In this document: positions 18,528-27,094 of the stretch, piece by piece
How positions within the stretch are numbered: the first letter of the stretch is position 1
How the letters are laid out: every line of letters begins with the position of its first letter
Source of the DNA: [Clostridium] colinum
GTDB taxonomy: Bacteria > Bacillota > Clostridia > Lachnospirales > CAG-274
DNA length: 64,000 nucleotides
NCBI RefSeq assembly: GCF_940677205.1
Contig: NZ_OW712331.1
Coordinates: 1,612,001 to 1,676,000 of the forward strand
Direction: 5' to 3'
Program-made: the position numbers and the translations under genes
The notes under the pieces: generated by a model
Databases searched by the model: none
The model's input: the letters and a program-made list of their open reading frames with translations, nothing else
Told to the model about the DNA's origin: nothing

Positions 18528-19559
18528 CTACTTTATATTATCTTTTATTATTTTTATAATTAAATCGGAAACTTCATATATTGAAAGGTTAGTTGTATTA
18601 ATAGTTATGGCATCATCTGCTTTTTTTAGAGGAGATATTGCTCTGTTTTTATCTTCATTATCTCTATCTATTATACCTTGTCTAACCTTATTATATTCAA
18701 ATTCTTCATTTTTTATAGCTAATTCTTCACATCTTCTTTTAGCTCGTTCGTCTATATCTGCATCTAAATATATTTTTACATTAGCATCTGGTAAAACATT
18801 TGTACCAATATCTCTACCATCCATTATAACATTATTATTTTTAGCTATTTCTCTTTGTATATTTAATAGCTTTTCTCTTACAGAAAATATTTTTGCAATA
18901 ATAGATGCAACTTTAGCTATTTCTTGAGTTCTTATTTTTTCAGTAACATTTTCATCATTTAAATATATTTGTTGGATACCATTTTCAAAGCTTAATGATA
19001 TATCTATATTGTCAAGTGATATACTAACATTTTGTTCATTATTATAATCTATGTTATTTTTTAAACAATATAAAGCTATTGTTCTAAACATAGCACCTGT
19101 GTCTACATATATAAAATTAAGCTCTTTAGATATAATCTTAGAAACTGTACTTTTTCCAGACCCTGCTGGACCATCTATAGCCACAGTAAAATTAGTATTA
19201 TCTAAAGCTATATCTGGTCTTAATTTTTTTGCCCCTTTTAAATATATGTGTTTTAAATCTTGTTTATTTATATTTGTTACTGTTATCATAACTCTTATAC
19301 ACATTTTTAGGCTATCTTCTACTTCCATCTCTTGTAAACACATAATAGCACAGTCTGTTAAACCAATATTTCTTGTTGCAACAGCTGGATATGCTTTTGT
19401 TATATCTTTTGTTGCAGAAAAAATAATATTTACAATATTTGATTTATCTATTTTATTTTTTTCTATTATCTCATTTAATAATTTTTCTGTATTTATAACA
19501 ATATTTTCTTTTGTATTTTCTTCTATCGTTATAGCCCCTCTAATAGAATAAATATTCAT
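18528..19559 (-). CDS. cmk: Fusion of AroH-type chorismate mutase and cytidylate kinase
   Basis: 343 residues in two parts. Residues 1-118 match Bacillus AroH-class monofunctional chorismate mutase: IRGAIT with Arg7, LSAT-like FSAT, CLQEMEV (Cys74, Glu77), KMCIRVMITV (Arg89), and HIYLKGAKKLRPD (Tyr106, Arg114). All catalytic positions of the B. subtilis enzyme (Arg7, Glu78, Arg90, Tyr108, Arg116) are retained. Residues about 124-343 are cytidylate kinase, which phosphorylates CMP/dCMP. The P-loop is GPAGSGKST (130-138), then VDTGAMFRTIAL, MDGRDIGTNVLPDA and a C-terminal DxxD/R-rich lid. The linker is short and no internal start with a ribosome binding site is seen, so one polypeptide is expected. 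The gene sits in the usual Clostridial cmk-plsC-ispH-rpsA context, 9 bases after the flavoprotein gene. Confidence 0.9.
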   Translation of the reverse strand: MNIYSIRGAITIEENTKENIVINTEKLLNEIIEKNKIDKSNIVNIIFSATKDITKAYPAVATRNIGLTDCAIMCLQEMEVEDSLKMCIRVMITVTNINKQDLKHIYLKGAKKLRPDIALDNTNFTVAIDGPAGSGKSTVSKIISKELNFIYVDTGAMFRTIALYCLKNNIDYNNEQNVSISLDNIDISLSFENGIQQIYLNDENVTEKIRTQEIAKVASIIAKIFSVREKLLNIQREIAKNNNVIMDGRDIGTNVLPDANVKIYLDADIDERAKRRCEELAIKNEEFEYNKVRQGIIDRDNEDKNRAISPLKKADDAITINTTNLSIYEVSDLIIKIIKDNIK

Positions 19560-19568
19560 ACACTTCTC

Positions 19569-20792
19569 CTAACTATTTATATTATTACCAGCTAAATAAC
19601 CTGTTGCAAACGCTATTTGAAGATTAAACCCTCCTGTGTAGCTATCTACGTCTATTACTTCTCCTGCAAAGTACAAATTATCTATTATTTTAGATTTCAT
19701 TGTACTTGGGTCTATTTCATCTACACAAATACCACCTGCTGTAACAACGGCTTCGTTATATCCATTATCTCCTATTATTGTTATAGGTAGTTTTTTTATA
19801 ATATTACAAAGAGTTTTTCTTTCATTTTTTGTAATAGAATTAACCTTTTTATTTTCATCTATATTAGATAATTTTATAATTATTGGTATAATTTTTTGTG
19901 GTAATAATTCATCTAAACTATTTTTAAAGTCTTTATTTATAAATTTTTCAAAATCTCTAAGAATTCTGTTATCAAGCTCTTTTTCTGATAATGCCGGTTT
20001 TAAATCTATATATCCTGTTATCTTACTATTATATTTTCCAACAAGGCTTCTACTAGCCTTTAAAACTAATGGACCTGTTATACCGAAATGAGTAAACATC
20101 ATTTCTCCAAAATTTTGATAAACATTTTTATTATCTACAAAAATATGTAATTCCACATTTTTTAGGCTAAGCCCTTGTAAGTCTTGACACCATTTTTCTT
20201 TCATTTTAAGTGGAACTAAAGAAGGATATAATTTAGTAACTTTATGTCCCATTTTTTTAGCAAATTTATATCCGTCCCCGTCAGACCCTGTAACTGGGTA
20301 TGATAAACCACCTGTTGCTATTATTACATTTTCTACATCTATCTCTTCACCATTAACAATAGCTTTAACTATTTTATTATCTTTTAATATTAAGTCTTCA
20401 ACTTTAGAATTTAATCTAATATCAACTTTATTATTTTCCATAAATCTAGTAAGTGCCTTAACTATATCACTAGACTTTTCAGAAACTGGAAAAACTCTGT
20501 TACCTCTTTCTACTTTTACTTTTACTCCTAATTCTTCAAAAAAGTTCATTGTAGCATAGCTATCAAATGTATAAAAAGCACTATACAAAAAGTATGGATT
20601 TCCAATAGTATTTTGTATAAGCTCTTCAACATCACAAGCGTTAGTAAGATTACATCTTCCTTTGCCTGTTATAAAAAGTTTTCTTCCTAATTTTTTGTTT
20701 TTTTCAAAAAGTATAACATTACTATTTTTAGCGGCAAAGCCACTGGCTATCATACCAGCTGGCCCTCCCCCTATAACTATTGTATTTTTCAT
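19569..20792 (-). CDS. HI0933/YhiN-family FAD-dependent flavoprotein
   Basis: 407 residues, BaiN/HI0933-like NAD(P)/FAD-dependent oxidoreductase. The Rossmann GGGPAGM is at residues 8-14, followed by LFEKNKKLGRKLFITGKGRCNLTN, the family hallmark. The C-terminal NLYFAGEVIDVDSYTGGFNLQIAFATG second FAD motif is complete. Some relatives (BaiN) reduce bile-acid intermediates, but most are of unknown substrate. The start at 20792 (AGGTGAAAAT before ATG) lies 4 bases after the regulator's stop codon. A longer in-frame extension would run 78 bases into the upstream gene and is rejected. Confidence 0.87.
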   Translation of the reverse strand: MKNTIVIGGGPAGMIASGFAAKNSNVILFEKNKKLGRKLFITGKGRCNLTNACDVEELIQNTIGNPYFLYSAFYTFDSYATMNFFEELGVKVKVERGNRVFPVSEKSSDIVKALTRFMENNKVDIRLNSKVEDLILKDNKIVKAIVNGEEIDVENVIIATGGLSYPVTGSDGDGYKFAKKMGHKVTKLYPSLVPLKMKEKWCQDLQGLSLKNVELHIFVDNKNVYQNFGEMMFTHFGITGPLVLKASRSLVGKYNSKITGYIDLKPALSEKELDNRILRDFEKFINKDFKNSLDELLPQKIIPIIIKLSNIDENKKVNSITKNERKTLCNIIKKLPITIIGDNGYNEAVVTAGGICVDEIDPSTMKSKIIDNLYFAGEVIDVDSYTGGFNLQIAFATGYLAGNNINS

Positions 20793-20796
20793 ATTT

Positions 20797-21684
20797 TCAC
20801 CTAAAAAAGTTTTTATTTGGTTGATAGTTATACACTTGATACTCACTCCAAATATTTTCAAGATTTTCAAGTGTAGTTATAACTTCATCTTTTTTAGCAA
20901 CACTAATAGCAACAAGCAAAGCATTTATAACGCTTAAAGGTGCTACTAAAGAGTCTATAAAAGATACCATATCACTTCTTGCTATAAGGCTATTTGTCGC
21001 AAAATTGACAAGTGGAGAGTTTTTGCTATCTGTTATAGCAATAGTTGTAGCTTTTTTTAAAAAAGCATATTCCATAGCCTTTATAGTTCTTCTAGAATAT
21101 CTAGGAAAGCTAATGCCTATTAAAACGTCTTTTTCATCTATTCTAAATATTTGTTCAAATATTTCTGTTGCCGTAGAAGAATTTACATACACTACATTAT
21201 CTACCATAAGGTTAAGATAAAAAGCTAAAAATGATGATAAAGAATTGGCACTTCTAACTCCTATTATATATACTTTTTTTGCTTTTAATATTTTTTCTAC
21301 ACATTCTTCAAAGATATTTTTATCTAGCATTGATAATGTATATTTAATACGTTCTGCATCTTTTTCTAATATATTAGTTAAAATATCTTTATTACTTTTA
21401 GACATTTGCTCAGCAGAAACTTTCATTCTTTGTGTAGCAGTAAGTTTTGTTTTAATTATAGCTTCTAATTCAGTTTGCATTTTATGATAGCCATCAAATC
21501 CCATTTCTGATGCAAACCTTACAACAGTAGACTCACTCACACCAACTACTTCTCCTAGCTTATATGCTGTCATAAAAGCGGCTTTATCATAATGTTCTAA
21601 TATAAAAGAAGCTAGCCTTTTTTGACCTTTGCTCAAAATAGGCATTTTTTCATTTATTTTATTAAGTAAGTCATCTTGAAACAT
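20797..21684 (-). CDS. RpiR/MurR-family transcriptional regulator
   Basis: 295 residues. The N-terminal HTH_6 domain (about 1-80; AAFMTAYKLGEVVGVSESTVVRFASEMGFDGYHKMQ) is followed by a SIS domain (about 130-250; KVYIIGVRSANSL, VLIGISFPRYSRRT, TIAITDSKNSPL). It is the first gene of an operon with the flavoprotein, AroH-Cmk, PlsC and IspH-RpsA. This is unusual company for a sugar-phosphate sensor; the effector is unknown. This order recurs in some Clostridia as I remember it, which would have to be checked. AAAGGA lies 9 bases before the ATG. Confidence 0.85.
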   Translation of the reverse strand: MFQDDLLNKINEKMPILSKGQKRLASFILEHYDKAAFMTAYKLGEVVGVSESTVVRFASEMGFDGYHKMQTELEAIIKTKLTATQRMKVSAEQMSKSNKDILTNILEKDAERIKYTLSMLDKNIFEECVEKILKAKKVYIIGVRSANSLSSFLAFYLNLMVDNVVYVNSSTATEIFEQIFRIDEKDVLIGISFPRYSRRTIKAMEYAFLKKATTIAITDSKNSPLVNFATNSLIARSDMVSFIDSLVAPLSVINALLVAISVAKKDEVITTLENLENIWSEYQVYNYQPNKNFFR

Positions 21685-21753
21685 ATGTATATATCCTTTA
21701 AAATTATATTTATTTTATGTACAATTAAATCTATTAATAAATATTCTATATTT

Positions 21754-21782
21754 ATAATATATTAAAACGCTATAAACTTCAA
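21754..21782 (-). promoter_or_regulatory. SigA-type promoter of the rpiR-flavoprotein-aroH/cmk-plsC-ispH/rpsA operon
   Basis: Minus-strand TTGAAG (21782-21777) and TATTAT (21759-21754) are separated by 17 bases, about 70 bases before the regulator start. No other good pair stands out in the 300-base divergent gap (21685-21988), which otherwise is plain A/T. A TATAAT at 21826-21831 on the plus strand lacks a good -35. Confidence 0.55.
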
Positions 21783-21988
21783 GTCTATATTTTAATTTTT
21801 TATAACTTATCATCAAATTTTATGTTATAATACTTTTAAAATATGTTTTAATATTATTATTTTTATACCTAAATAAATAAAAAATACTTATTATAAAATA
21901 ATAATTTATTAAGCACAATATAGTTTAATTGTAATATATAGTTTTTAGGGTAAAATATATGTATTATAAGTTAGCAAAGGAGCATTTT

Positions 21989-23227
21989 ATGTTTGATACA
22001 ATAAAATTAGAAAATGGACTATCTATTGTTATGGAACAAATGGATTCTGTTCGTTCCACATCATTAGGTATATTTATAAAAAATGGTTCTATAAATGAAA
22101 CAAAAAGTACAAATGGTATATCACATTTTATTGAACATATGCTATTTAAAGGTACAAAAAAACGAACATCTAAAGATATAGCAGAAGAAATGGATAATAT
22201 AGGCGGTCAGCTAAATGCTTTTACATCTAAAGAATACACTTGTTATTATGCTAGAGTATTAGACACACATATAGATAAAGCAATAGATATTTTAACAGAT
22301 ATGCTTTTTAATTCTAAATTTGATGATATCGATATAGAAAAAGAATCAAAAGTTATAATAGAAGAAATAAATATGTATGAAGATAGCCCAGATGATGTTG
22401 TTTTTACAGAGCTTCAAAAAAATGTATGGAAAAATACACCATTAGAAAATAATGTACTAGGTACTAAATATAATGTAGAAAATTTTAAAAGAGATGATTT
22501 TATTAATTACTTAAATAAAAAATATGTGGCAAAAAATACTGTAATAGCTATAGCAGGTAGCTTTAATAAAGAAAGCGTATTAAAACAAATTAAAGAAAAA
22601 GTATCACATATGCCAACTGGTGAAGCTAGCACAGAAGCAGATAAAAAGTATATTTATATACCATCAAAAGCTCAAATATTTAAAGACATAGAACAACTTC
22701 ATCTTAATATTGGTTTTGAAGGTATATCGTTAAAAAGCAAATATAATTATAGTATGAGCTTATTAAACGCCATTTTAGGTGGTGGTATGAGCTCTATACT
22801 TTTTCAAAAAGTAAGAGAAGAAAATGGTATTGCATATTCTATATATTCTTATAACTCTAACTATATAAATAACGGACTTTTTAATATTTATGTAGGTCTT
22901 AATAAAATTCATCTGCAAAAAACGTTAGATATTATAAAAACAGAACTAAATTCTCTTAAAAAAAATAAATTAACAATCCAACAAATAGAAAAAACTAAAG
23001 AACAATTAAAAAGTAACTATATAATGGGCTTAGAAAGCACTTCTAATAGAATGTCAAGTATTGGCAGGTCTAAAATTTTAATAGATAAAATTAAAACTCC
23101 TGATGAAATAATAAAAGAAGTAGACTCAATAAAAAAAGAAGATATAGATACCTTAATAGATACTGTTTTTGATATGGATAAAATGAGTATATCTTTAGTA
23201 GGTAGAGTAGACGATATAAAAATATAA
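21989..23227 (+). CDS. M16-family zinc peptidase (pitrilysin/YmxG-like)
   Basis: 412 residues. The inverted zinc motif HxxEH is present as His46-x-x-Glu49-His50 in SHFIEHMLFKG, followed by the N-terminal domain and the inactive C-terminal M16 domain (R-Y-like region VREENGIAYSIYSY). Length equals the YmxG/MlpA type, a processing peptidase found in most Firmicutes, often beside pnp; here it is not adjacent to pnp. Start chosen at 21989 because AAAGGAG precedes it; the in-frame ATG at 21959 has no such site. No signal peptide, so cytoplasmic. Confidence 0.9.
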   Translation: MFDTIKLENGLSIVMEQMDSVRSTSLGIFIKNGSINETKSTNGISHFIEHMLFKGTKKRTSKDIAEEMDNIGGQLNAFTSKEYTCYYARVLDTHIDKAIDILTDMLFNSKFDDIDIEKESKVIIEEINMYEDSPDDVVFTELQKNVWKNTPLENNVLGTKYNVENFKRDDFINYLNKKYVAKNTVIAIAGSFNKESVLKQIKEKVSHMPTGEASTEADKKYIYIPSKAQIFKDIEQLHLNIGFEGISLKSKYNYSMSLLNAILGGGMSSILFQKVREENGIAYSIYSYNSNYINNGLFNIYVGLNKIHLQKTLDIIKTELNSLKKNKLTIQQIEKTKEQLKSNYIMGLESTSNRMSSIGRSKILIDKIKTPDEIIKEVDSIKKEDIDTLIDTVFDMDKMSISLVGRVDDIKI

Positions 23228-23325
23228 TGTAAAAAAAATTTAACATAAATTTAATATAATTGGGTAAACTAAAAGTAATAGCTTAATGCTATTATAAACA
23301 TTCTTATTTGTTAGGAGGTACTTTT

Positions 23326-23550
23326 ATGCAAACCAAACCTTTGGATTGGACTGCTCTTACGCTTGTAATAATAGGAGCTATAAACTGGGGGCTTATTGGA
23401 TTTTTTAAATTTGACTTAGTAGCAACATTATTTGGTGGTATGGATTCTCTTGTAAGTAGGATTGTTTACGCTTTAGTTGGTCTTTCTGGTTTATACTGTA
23501 TAACTTTATACGCTAAGCTTACCAATACGCAGTCTAATATTAACAGGTAA
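23326..23550 (+). CDS. DUF378-family small membrane protein
   Basis: 74-residue protein with two hydrophobic helices. The first is in DWTALTLVIIGAINWGLIGFF, the DUF378 hallmark GAINWGLIG; the second is in LVSRIVYALVGLSGLYCITLYA. DUF378 proteins are widespread and of unknown function. The start ATG at 23326 follows TTAGGAGGT; an upstream in-frame ATG at 23308 lies before that site and is rejected. It stands 98 bases after the peptidase and is probably transcribed alone. Confidence 0.85.
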   Translation: MQTKPLDWTALTLVIIGAINWGLIGFFKFDLVATLFGGMDSLVSRIVYALVGLSGLYCITLYAKLTNTQSNINR

Positions 23551-23670
23551 ATAAACCTTTAAGGATAAAAAATTATCCAAAAAAGATATAACTATTATTT
23601 TTTATAAAAATTTAAACAAAAATTTATTTTTATAGAAAATAAAGTATCACTTTAACTAAAGTTAATAAGT

Positions 23671-23712
23671 AAAAATAAAGAGGAATTTGTTCTCAAATCT
23701 CTCTTTATTTTT
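23671..23712 (+). terminator. Terminator between DUF378 and sfsA
   Basis: AAAAATAAAGAG and CTCTTTATTTTT form a long stem, extended by ATTTG/CAAAT with a TTCT loop. It is palindromic in both directions. It ends the DUF378 unit and lies 25 bases before sfsA. Confidence 0.75.
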
Positions 23713-23736
23713 ATATAAATATATAAAGGAGTACAT

Positions 23737-24429
23737 ATGAAATATAATAATATAAAATATGCTAAGTTTATAAATAGAAAAAATAGATTTATTGCAGAAA
23801 TAGAAATAAATAACAAAATAGAGCTTTGTCACGTAAAAAACACGGGTAGATGTAAAGAATTATTAATAAAAGGAACAGACATTTATGTAGAAGAAAATAA
23901 TAATATAAATAGAAAAACTAAATATTCTCTTATATGCGTAAAAAAAGGAAGTTTATTAATAAATATAGATAGTCAAATACCAAATTATGTAGCCAGAGAA
24001 GCAATAGAAAAAGGATTAATACCTGATTTAAAAGATATTACATATTTAAAACAAGAGGTTAAATATAAAAATTCACGATTTGATATATATTTTGAAAAAA
24101 ATACTGGTGAAAAAGGCTTTATAGAAGTAAAAGGAGTAACTCTAGAAGAAAATGGTATAGCTAGATTTCCAGATGCTCCATCAGAGCGAGCTATAAAACA
24201 TATAAGAGAATTGATTGAAGCTAAAAGAGATGGATATGAAACATATATATTATTTATTATACAATTAAAAAATGTAAAATATTTTGAACCTAATAAAAAA
24301 ACACATTATGATTTTTATGAAAGCTTAAAAAATGCACAAGATAATAATGTAAATATTTTAGCTTATGATTGTTTTGTATCTAGTGATGAAATTTTTTTAA
24401 ATAGTAAAATTGATGTAATAATAGATTAG
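23737..24429 (+). CDS. sfsA: SfsA family protein (sugar fermentation stimulation protein homologue)
   Basis: 230 residues, full length for SfsA. Conserved blocks seen: FIAEIEINN (OB-like N-terminus), HVKNTGRCKELL, RFDIYFEKNTGEKGFIEVKGVTLEENGIARFPDAPSERAIKH. The last of these contains the acidic D/E-x-K residues of a nuclease-like fold. E. coli SfsA was described from maltose metabolism; its molecular role is unsettled and nuclease activity has been proposed from the fold. AAAGGAG before the ATG. Confidence 0.92.
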   Translation: MKYNNIKYAKFINRKNRFIAEIEINNKIELCHVKNTGRCKELLIKGTDIYVEENNNINRKTKYSLICVKKGSLLINIDSQIPNYVAREAIEKGLIPDLKDITYLKQEVKYKNSRFDIYFEKNTGEKGFIEVKGVTLEENGIARFPDAPSERAIKHIRELIEAKRDGYETYILFIIQLKNVKYFEPNKKTHYDFYESLKNAQDNNVNILAYDCFVSSDEIFLNSKIDVIID

Positions 24430-24484
24430 TACAAAAATATATTTATATGAATATATTATATAAATATATTTAGGAGCTGATAAA

Positions 24485-24652
24485 ATGGGAAAACCTTGTA
24501 GATATGTTATTACTCTATCAAAACTTTTAGGTATAATATTAACCTCTATAGGATTTGGTATGCTTTTAGTGCTTATTATCCCTTGGTGGGGATATGTATT
24601 AGCCTTTGGTTTATTCATTACTGGTCTATGTTTAATATTTATAAATAAATAA
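24485..24652 (+). CDS. Small hydrophobic membrane protein, 55 residues
   Basis: A short gene with a good AGGAG 9 bases before the ATG and an immediate terminator hairpin after its stop. The product MGKPCRYVITLSKLLGIIL… has two membrane helices (about 13-32 and 35-52) split by a PWWGY turn. It is possibly cotranscribed with sfsA (55-base gap). No function can be assigned. Confidence 0.7.
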   Translation: MGKPCRYVITLSKLLGIILTSIGFGMLLVLIIPWWGYVLAFGLFITGLCLIFINK

Positions 24653-24685
24653 AATAGGTTGTAGACTTTTTCTACAACCTATTTT
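24651..24685. terminator. Bidirectional terminator with the GTAGA/TCTAC repeat hairpin
   Basis: AAAATAGGTTGTAGA and its complement form a 15-base stem around CTTTT. It separates the small membrane-protein gene from convergent DUF4364. The core GGTTGTAGA…TCTACAACC is the same hairpin that begins the dispersed repeat elements at 29527, 35062, 43131, 48599 and 50111. Confidence 0.9.
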
Positions 24686-24699
24686 ATTTATTTAATCAT

Positions 24700-25230
24700 T
24701 TATTCTTTATCATCATTTAATAAAGTTTTCATAAATGATAAATAATATTTAGATGCATCTTTTTTCCAATTATCACATATAGTATTTGCATATTTTTTAG
24801 ATGCTACTTTTAAGCTAATTTCCATAAGTGGCATTTTATTTTCATAAACAGCACATTTTACTGTATATTCATTATTATTTTCTGTAAAATTAGCTACTAT
24901 ATCAAGCTCTTTTTTTATTTGGTTTTTATTAAGAGCTACATATTCATTTATTTTTTCTTTTATATAATTAGGTATAAGATTTTCAAAAAGATTTAATGTT
25001 TTATATCCTTTTTTTGATATAGTGTATGTTGTTTTATTATGCTCTACATTTTTAATAATATATTCACTTTCTGCTAGTTCACTAAGATAGTTAGAAAGAG
25101 AAAAATAATCCATATATTCATAAGTTAAAGCAAACTCTTGTATATAGGATAATGACATAGGTAAATTTATTTTATGTAACATATACATTATTATAAGTTT
25201 ACTTTCTGCTAACTGTGAAGAGTTTTTCAT
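24700..25230 (-). CDS. DUF4364-family winged-helix protein
   Basis: 176 residues. The N-terminal part (about 1-80; AESKLIIMYMLHKINLPMSLSYIQEFAL … LAESEYIIKNVEHNKTTYTISKKG) is a winged helix-turn-helix with a beta-hairpin wing. The C-terminal part is an alpha/beta region of the DUF4364 type found in Clostridia; a transcription-regulator role is assumed but untested. I prefer the second of two tandem ATGs at 25230, 5 bases after GAGGTG. Longer versions upstream lack a ribosome binding site. Confidence 0.78.
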   Translation of the reverse strand: MKNSSQLAESKLIIMYMLHKINLPMSLSYIQEFALTYEYMDYFSLSNYLSELAESEYIIKNVEHNKTTYTISKKGYKTLNLFENLIPNYIKEKINEYVALNKNQIKKELDIVANFTENNNEYTVKCAVYENKMPLMEISLKVASKKYANTICDNWKKDASKYYLSFMKTLLNDDKE

Positions 25231-25296
25231 CATAACACCTCTTAATTTTTTATAGTTATAATTATTATACAATAAATTTTTTATTATGTCGATAAT

Positions 25297-26217
25297 TTAT
25301 TTAATATAAAATTTACCTTGATATGTATCTCTAATATTTAGCTCCTTATTTATACTATTTAAAACTAATTTTTTATTTAAACTCCATTTAGGCTCTACTA
25401 ATGTATTTTTATCTCCATCGCCAGTTATTCTGTGTATAACTATATCTGGTGGTAAAATTTCTATACACGACACAACTATATCAACATATTCTTCTAAAGA
25501 TAAAATTTTAAAAGGATTTGCTTTATATAGTTTATGTAGGGCTGTATCTTGTATTACGTGTAAAAGTTGAAGTTTTATGCCTTTTATATCAAATTGTGAT
25601 ACATATTTTATAGTATTTAACATATCTAATTTACTTTCATAGGGCAAACCTAAAATAGTATGGACAATAACATCTAATTTATATTTATTCAACATTTTTA
25701 CACAATTTTCAAATACATCATTATTATAACATCTGTTTATTAATTTTATACTTTCTTTTTTAGAAGTTTGAAACCCTAATTCTATACAAACATATATTTT
25801 TTCATTTAGCTTTGATAAAAATTTTGCTATATCTTCTGTTATACAATCTGGTCTTGTAGCTATAAATATACCTACAACATCTGATAATGTAGATGCTTTT
25901 GTAAATAATTTTTCTAAATAATCTAACGGTGCATAAGTATTTGTAAAAGCCTGAAAATAAGCTATATATTTACCATCTTTCCATTTTTTAGACATTTTTT
26001 CTTTATTTATATTAAATTGTTCTTCTATATCTAAATGTCTATCTCCTGCAAAATCTCCCGAACCTTTTTCACTACAAAATATGCAACCTCCATAAGATAA
26101 CTTACCATCTCTATTAGGACAGGTAAATCCTCCATCTAAAGATATTTTTATAATTTTTTCTCCAAACTTTTCTCTAAAAAACTTATTTGCATTATAATAT
26201 CTTATTTTGTGCTCCAT
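25297..26217 (-). CDS. TIGR01212-family radical SAM protein (YhcC/YtqA-like)
   Basis: 306 residues. The iron-sulphur cysteines lie in CPNRDGKLSYGGCIFC (Cys33, Cys45, Cys48), the spaced cluster motif of the TIGR01212 family and not the plain CX3CX2C. GGFTCPNRDG and GDFAG motifs, the SAM-binding region and a C-terminal LPPDIVIHRITGDG complete the family pattern. The reaction is unknown; it belongs to the Elp3-like radical SAM branch and an RNA-related role has been suspected. Single gene with a weak site, GGGAGAAAT, before ATG. Confidence 0.87.
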   Translation of the reverse strand: MEHKIRYYNANKFFREKFGEKIIKISLDGGFTCPNRDGKLSYGGCIFCSEKGSGDFAGDRHLDIEEQFNINKEKMSKKWKDGKYIAYFQAFTNTYAPLDYLEKLFTKASTLSDVVGIFIATRPDCITEDIAKFLSKLNEKIYVCIELGFQTSKKESIKLINRCYNNDVFENCVKMLNKYKLDVIVHTILGLPYESKLDMLNTIKYVSQFDIKGIKLQLLHVIQDTALHKLYKANPFKILSLEEYVDIVVSCIEILPPDIVIHRITGDGDKNTLVEPKWSLNKKLVLNSINKELNIRDTYQGKFYIK

Positions 26218-26298
26218 AATTTCTCCCTTAACACTAAATATAGTTTTTATATTTATTTATCTACAATAATTATTTTGTTAAAAAAAGCCATTTATCTA

Positions 26299-26327
26299 CT
26301 ATCCACAGAGTTTTTAACATATCCACA
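26299..26327 (+). other. Two DnaA-box-like sequences in an intergenic gap
   Basis: CTATCCACA (26299-26307) and ATATCCACA (26319-26327) each differ in one base from the DnaA box TTATCCACA. They lie 20 bases apart, in the same orientation, in the 200-base gap between comF and the radical SAM gene. No dnaA, dnaN or other origin genes are near. They could be a DnaA-responsive promoter element or chance. Confidence 0.3.
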
Positions 26328-26415
26328 ATAATCAACATACCAAAATATAGTAATAACTTTGATAAAATGTTAATAAATATATAGTTTTCAACATTTATAT
26401 GTTGATAACATTATT

Positions 26416-27087
26416 TTATGTGTTATATTCATCATCTAAATCTTTATTATAATCTACCTTTGCTAATGTAAAATAACAAATACTGTTTGCACCTGCCTTT
26501 TTAAGCTCTTTTCCACAATTATTTATAGTATTTCCCGTTGTATAAATATCATCTATAAGTAAAATATTTTTATTTTTTATGTTATCTGGATTTATAACTC
26601 TAAAAACTCCTTTTACATTTTTAGATCTATCTTCAAAGGATACTTTACTTTGAGGTAAAGTATTTTTAGTTCTTATAAGGTTATTTTCTTCAAAAGGTAT
26701 ATTAGTTAGTTTTGATAATTCTTTTGCTATAACTTCTGCTTGGTCATATCCTCTCTTTTTCTTCTTTTTGCTATGCATAGGAACACAAATTATAAAGTCA
26801 TACTTATTTAAATCTATTTTAGTTAATTTATTATACATTATTTTAGCAAAAACTTTAGCATATTGTTTTTGATTATTATATTTTAGCCTTAATATAGAAA
26901 ATCTGGTTGCTTCATCATAATAAAATACAGATAAATTAGGTTCTTTATCATCACATATAAAATTTATATTCATATAACAATATTTACAAATACTTTCTTC
27001 CTCACCCATAGGCATAACTTCTTCACAAAATATACACTTATTAGGATATAGAAAATCTAGTATTTTATTTAAAATTTTTAATAACAT
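26416..27087 (-). CDS. comF: ComF-family phosphoribosyltransferase-like protein
   Basis: 223 residues. An N-terminal zinc-finger (CIFCEEVMPMGEEESICKYC at about 18-37) is followed by a phosphoribosyltransferase domain with the PRPP loop NILLIDDIYTTGNTI. ComF supports DNA uptake in competent bacteria and acts in single-strand DNA handling. It begins 7 bases after recD2, so the two are cotranscribed, a pairing that fits a recombination role. The start is the ATG shown; the ribosome binding site is poor (AGAATAAG), suggesting coupling to recD2. Confidence 0.87.
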   Translation of the reverse strand: MLLKILNKILDFLYPNKCIFCEEVMPMGEEESICKYCYMNINFICDDKEPNLSVFYYDEATRFSILRLKYNNQKQYAKVFAKIMYNKLTKIDLNKYDFIICVPMHSKKKKKRGYDQAEVIAKELSKLTNIPFEENNLIRTKNTLPQSKVSFEDRSKNVKGVFRVINPDNIKNKNILLIDDIYTTGNTINNCGKELKKAGANSICYFTLAKVDYNKDLDDEYNT

Positions 27088-27094
27088 ACTTATT

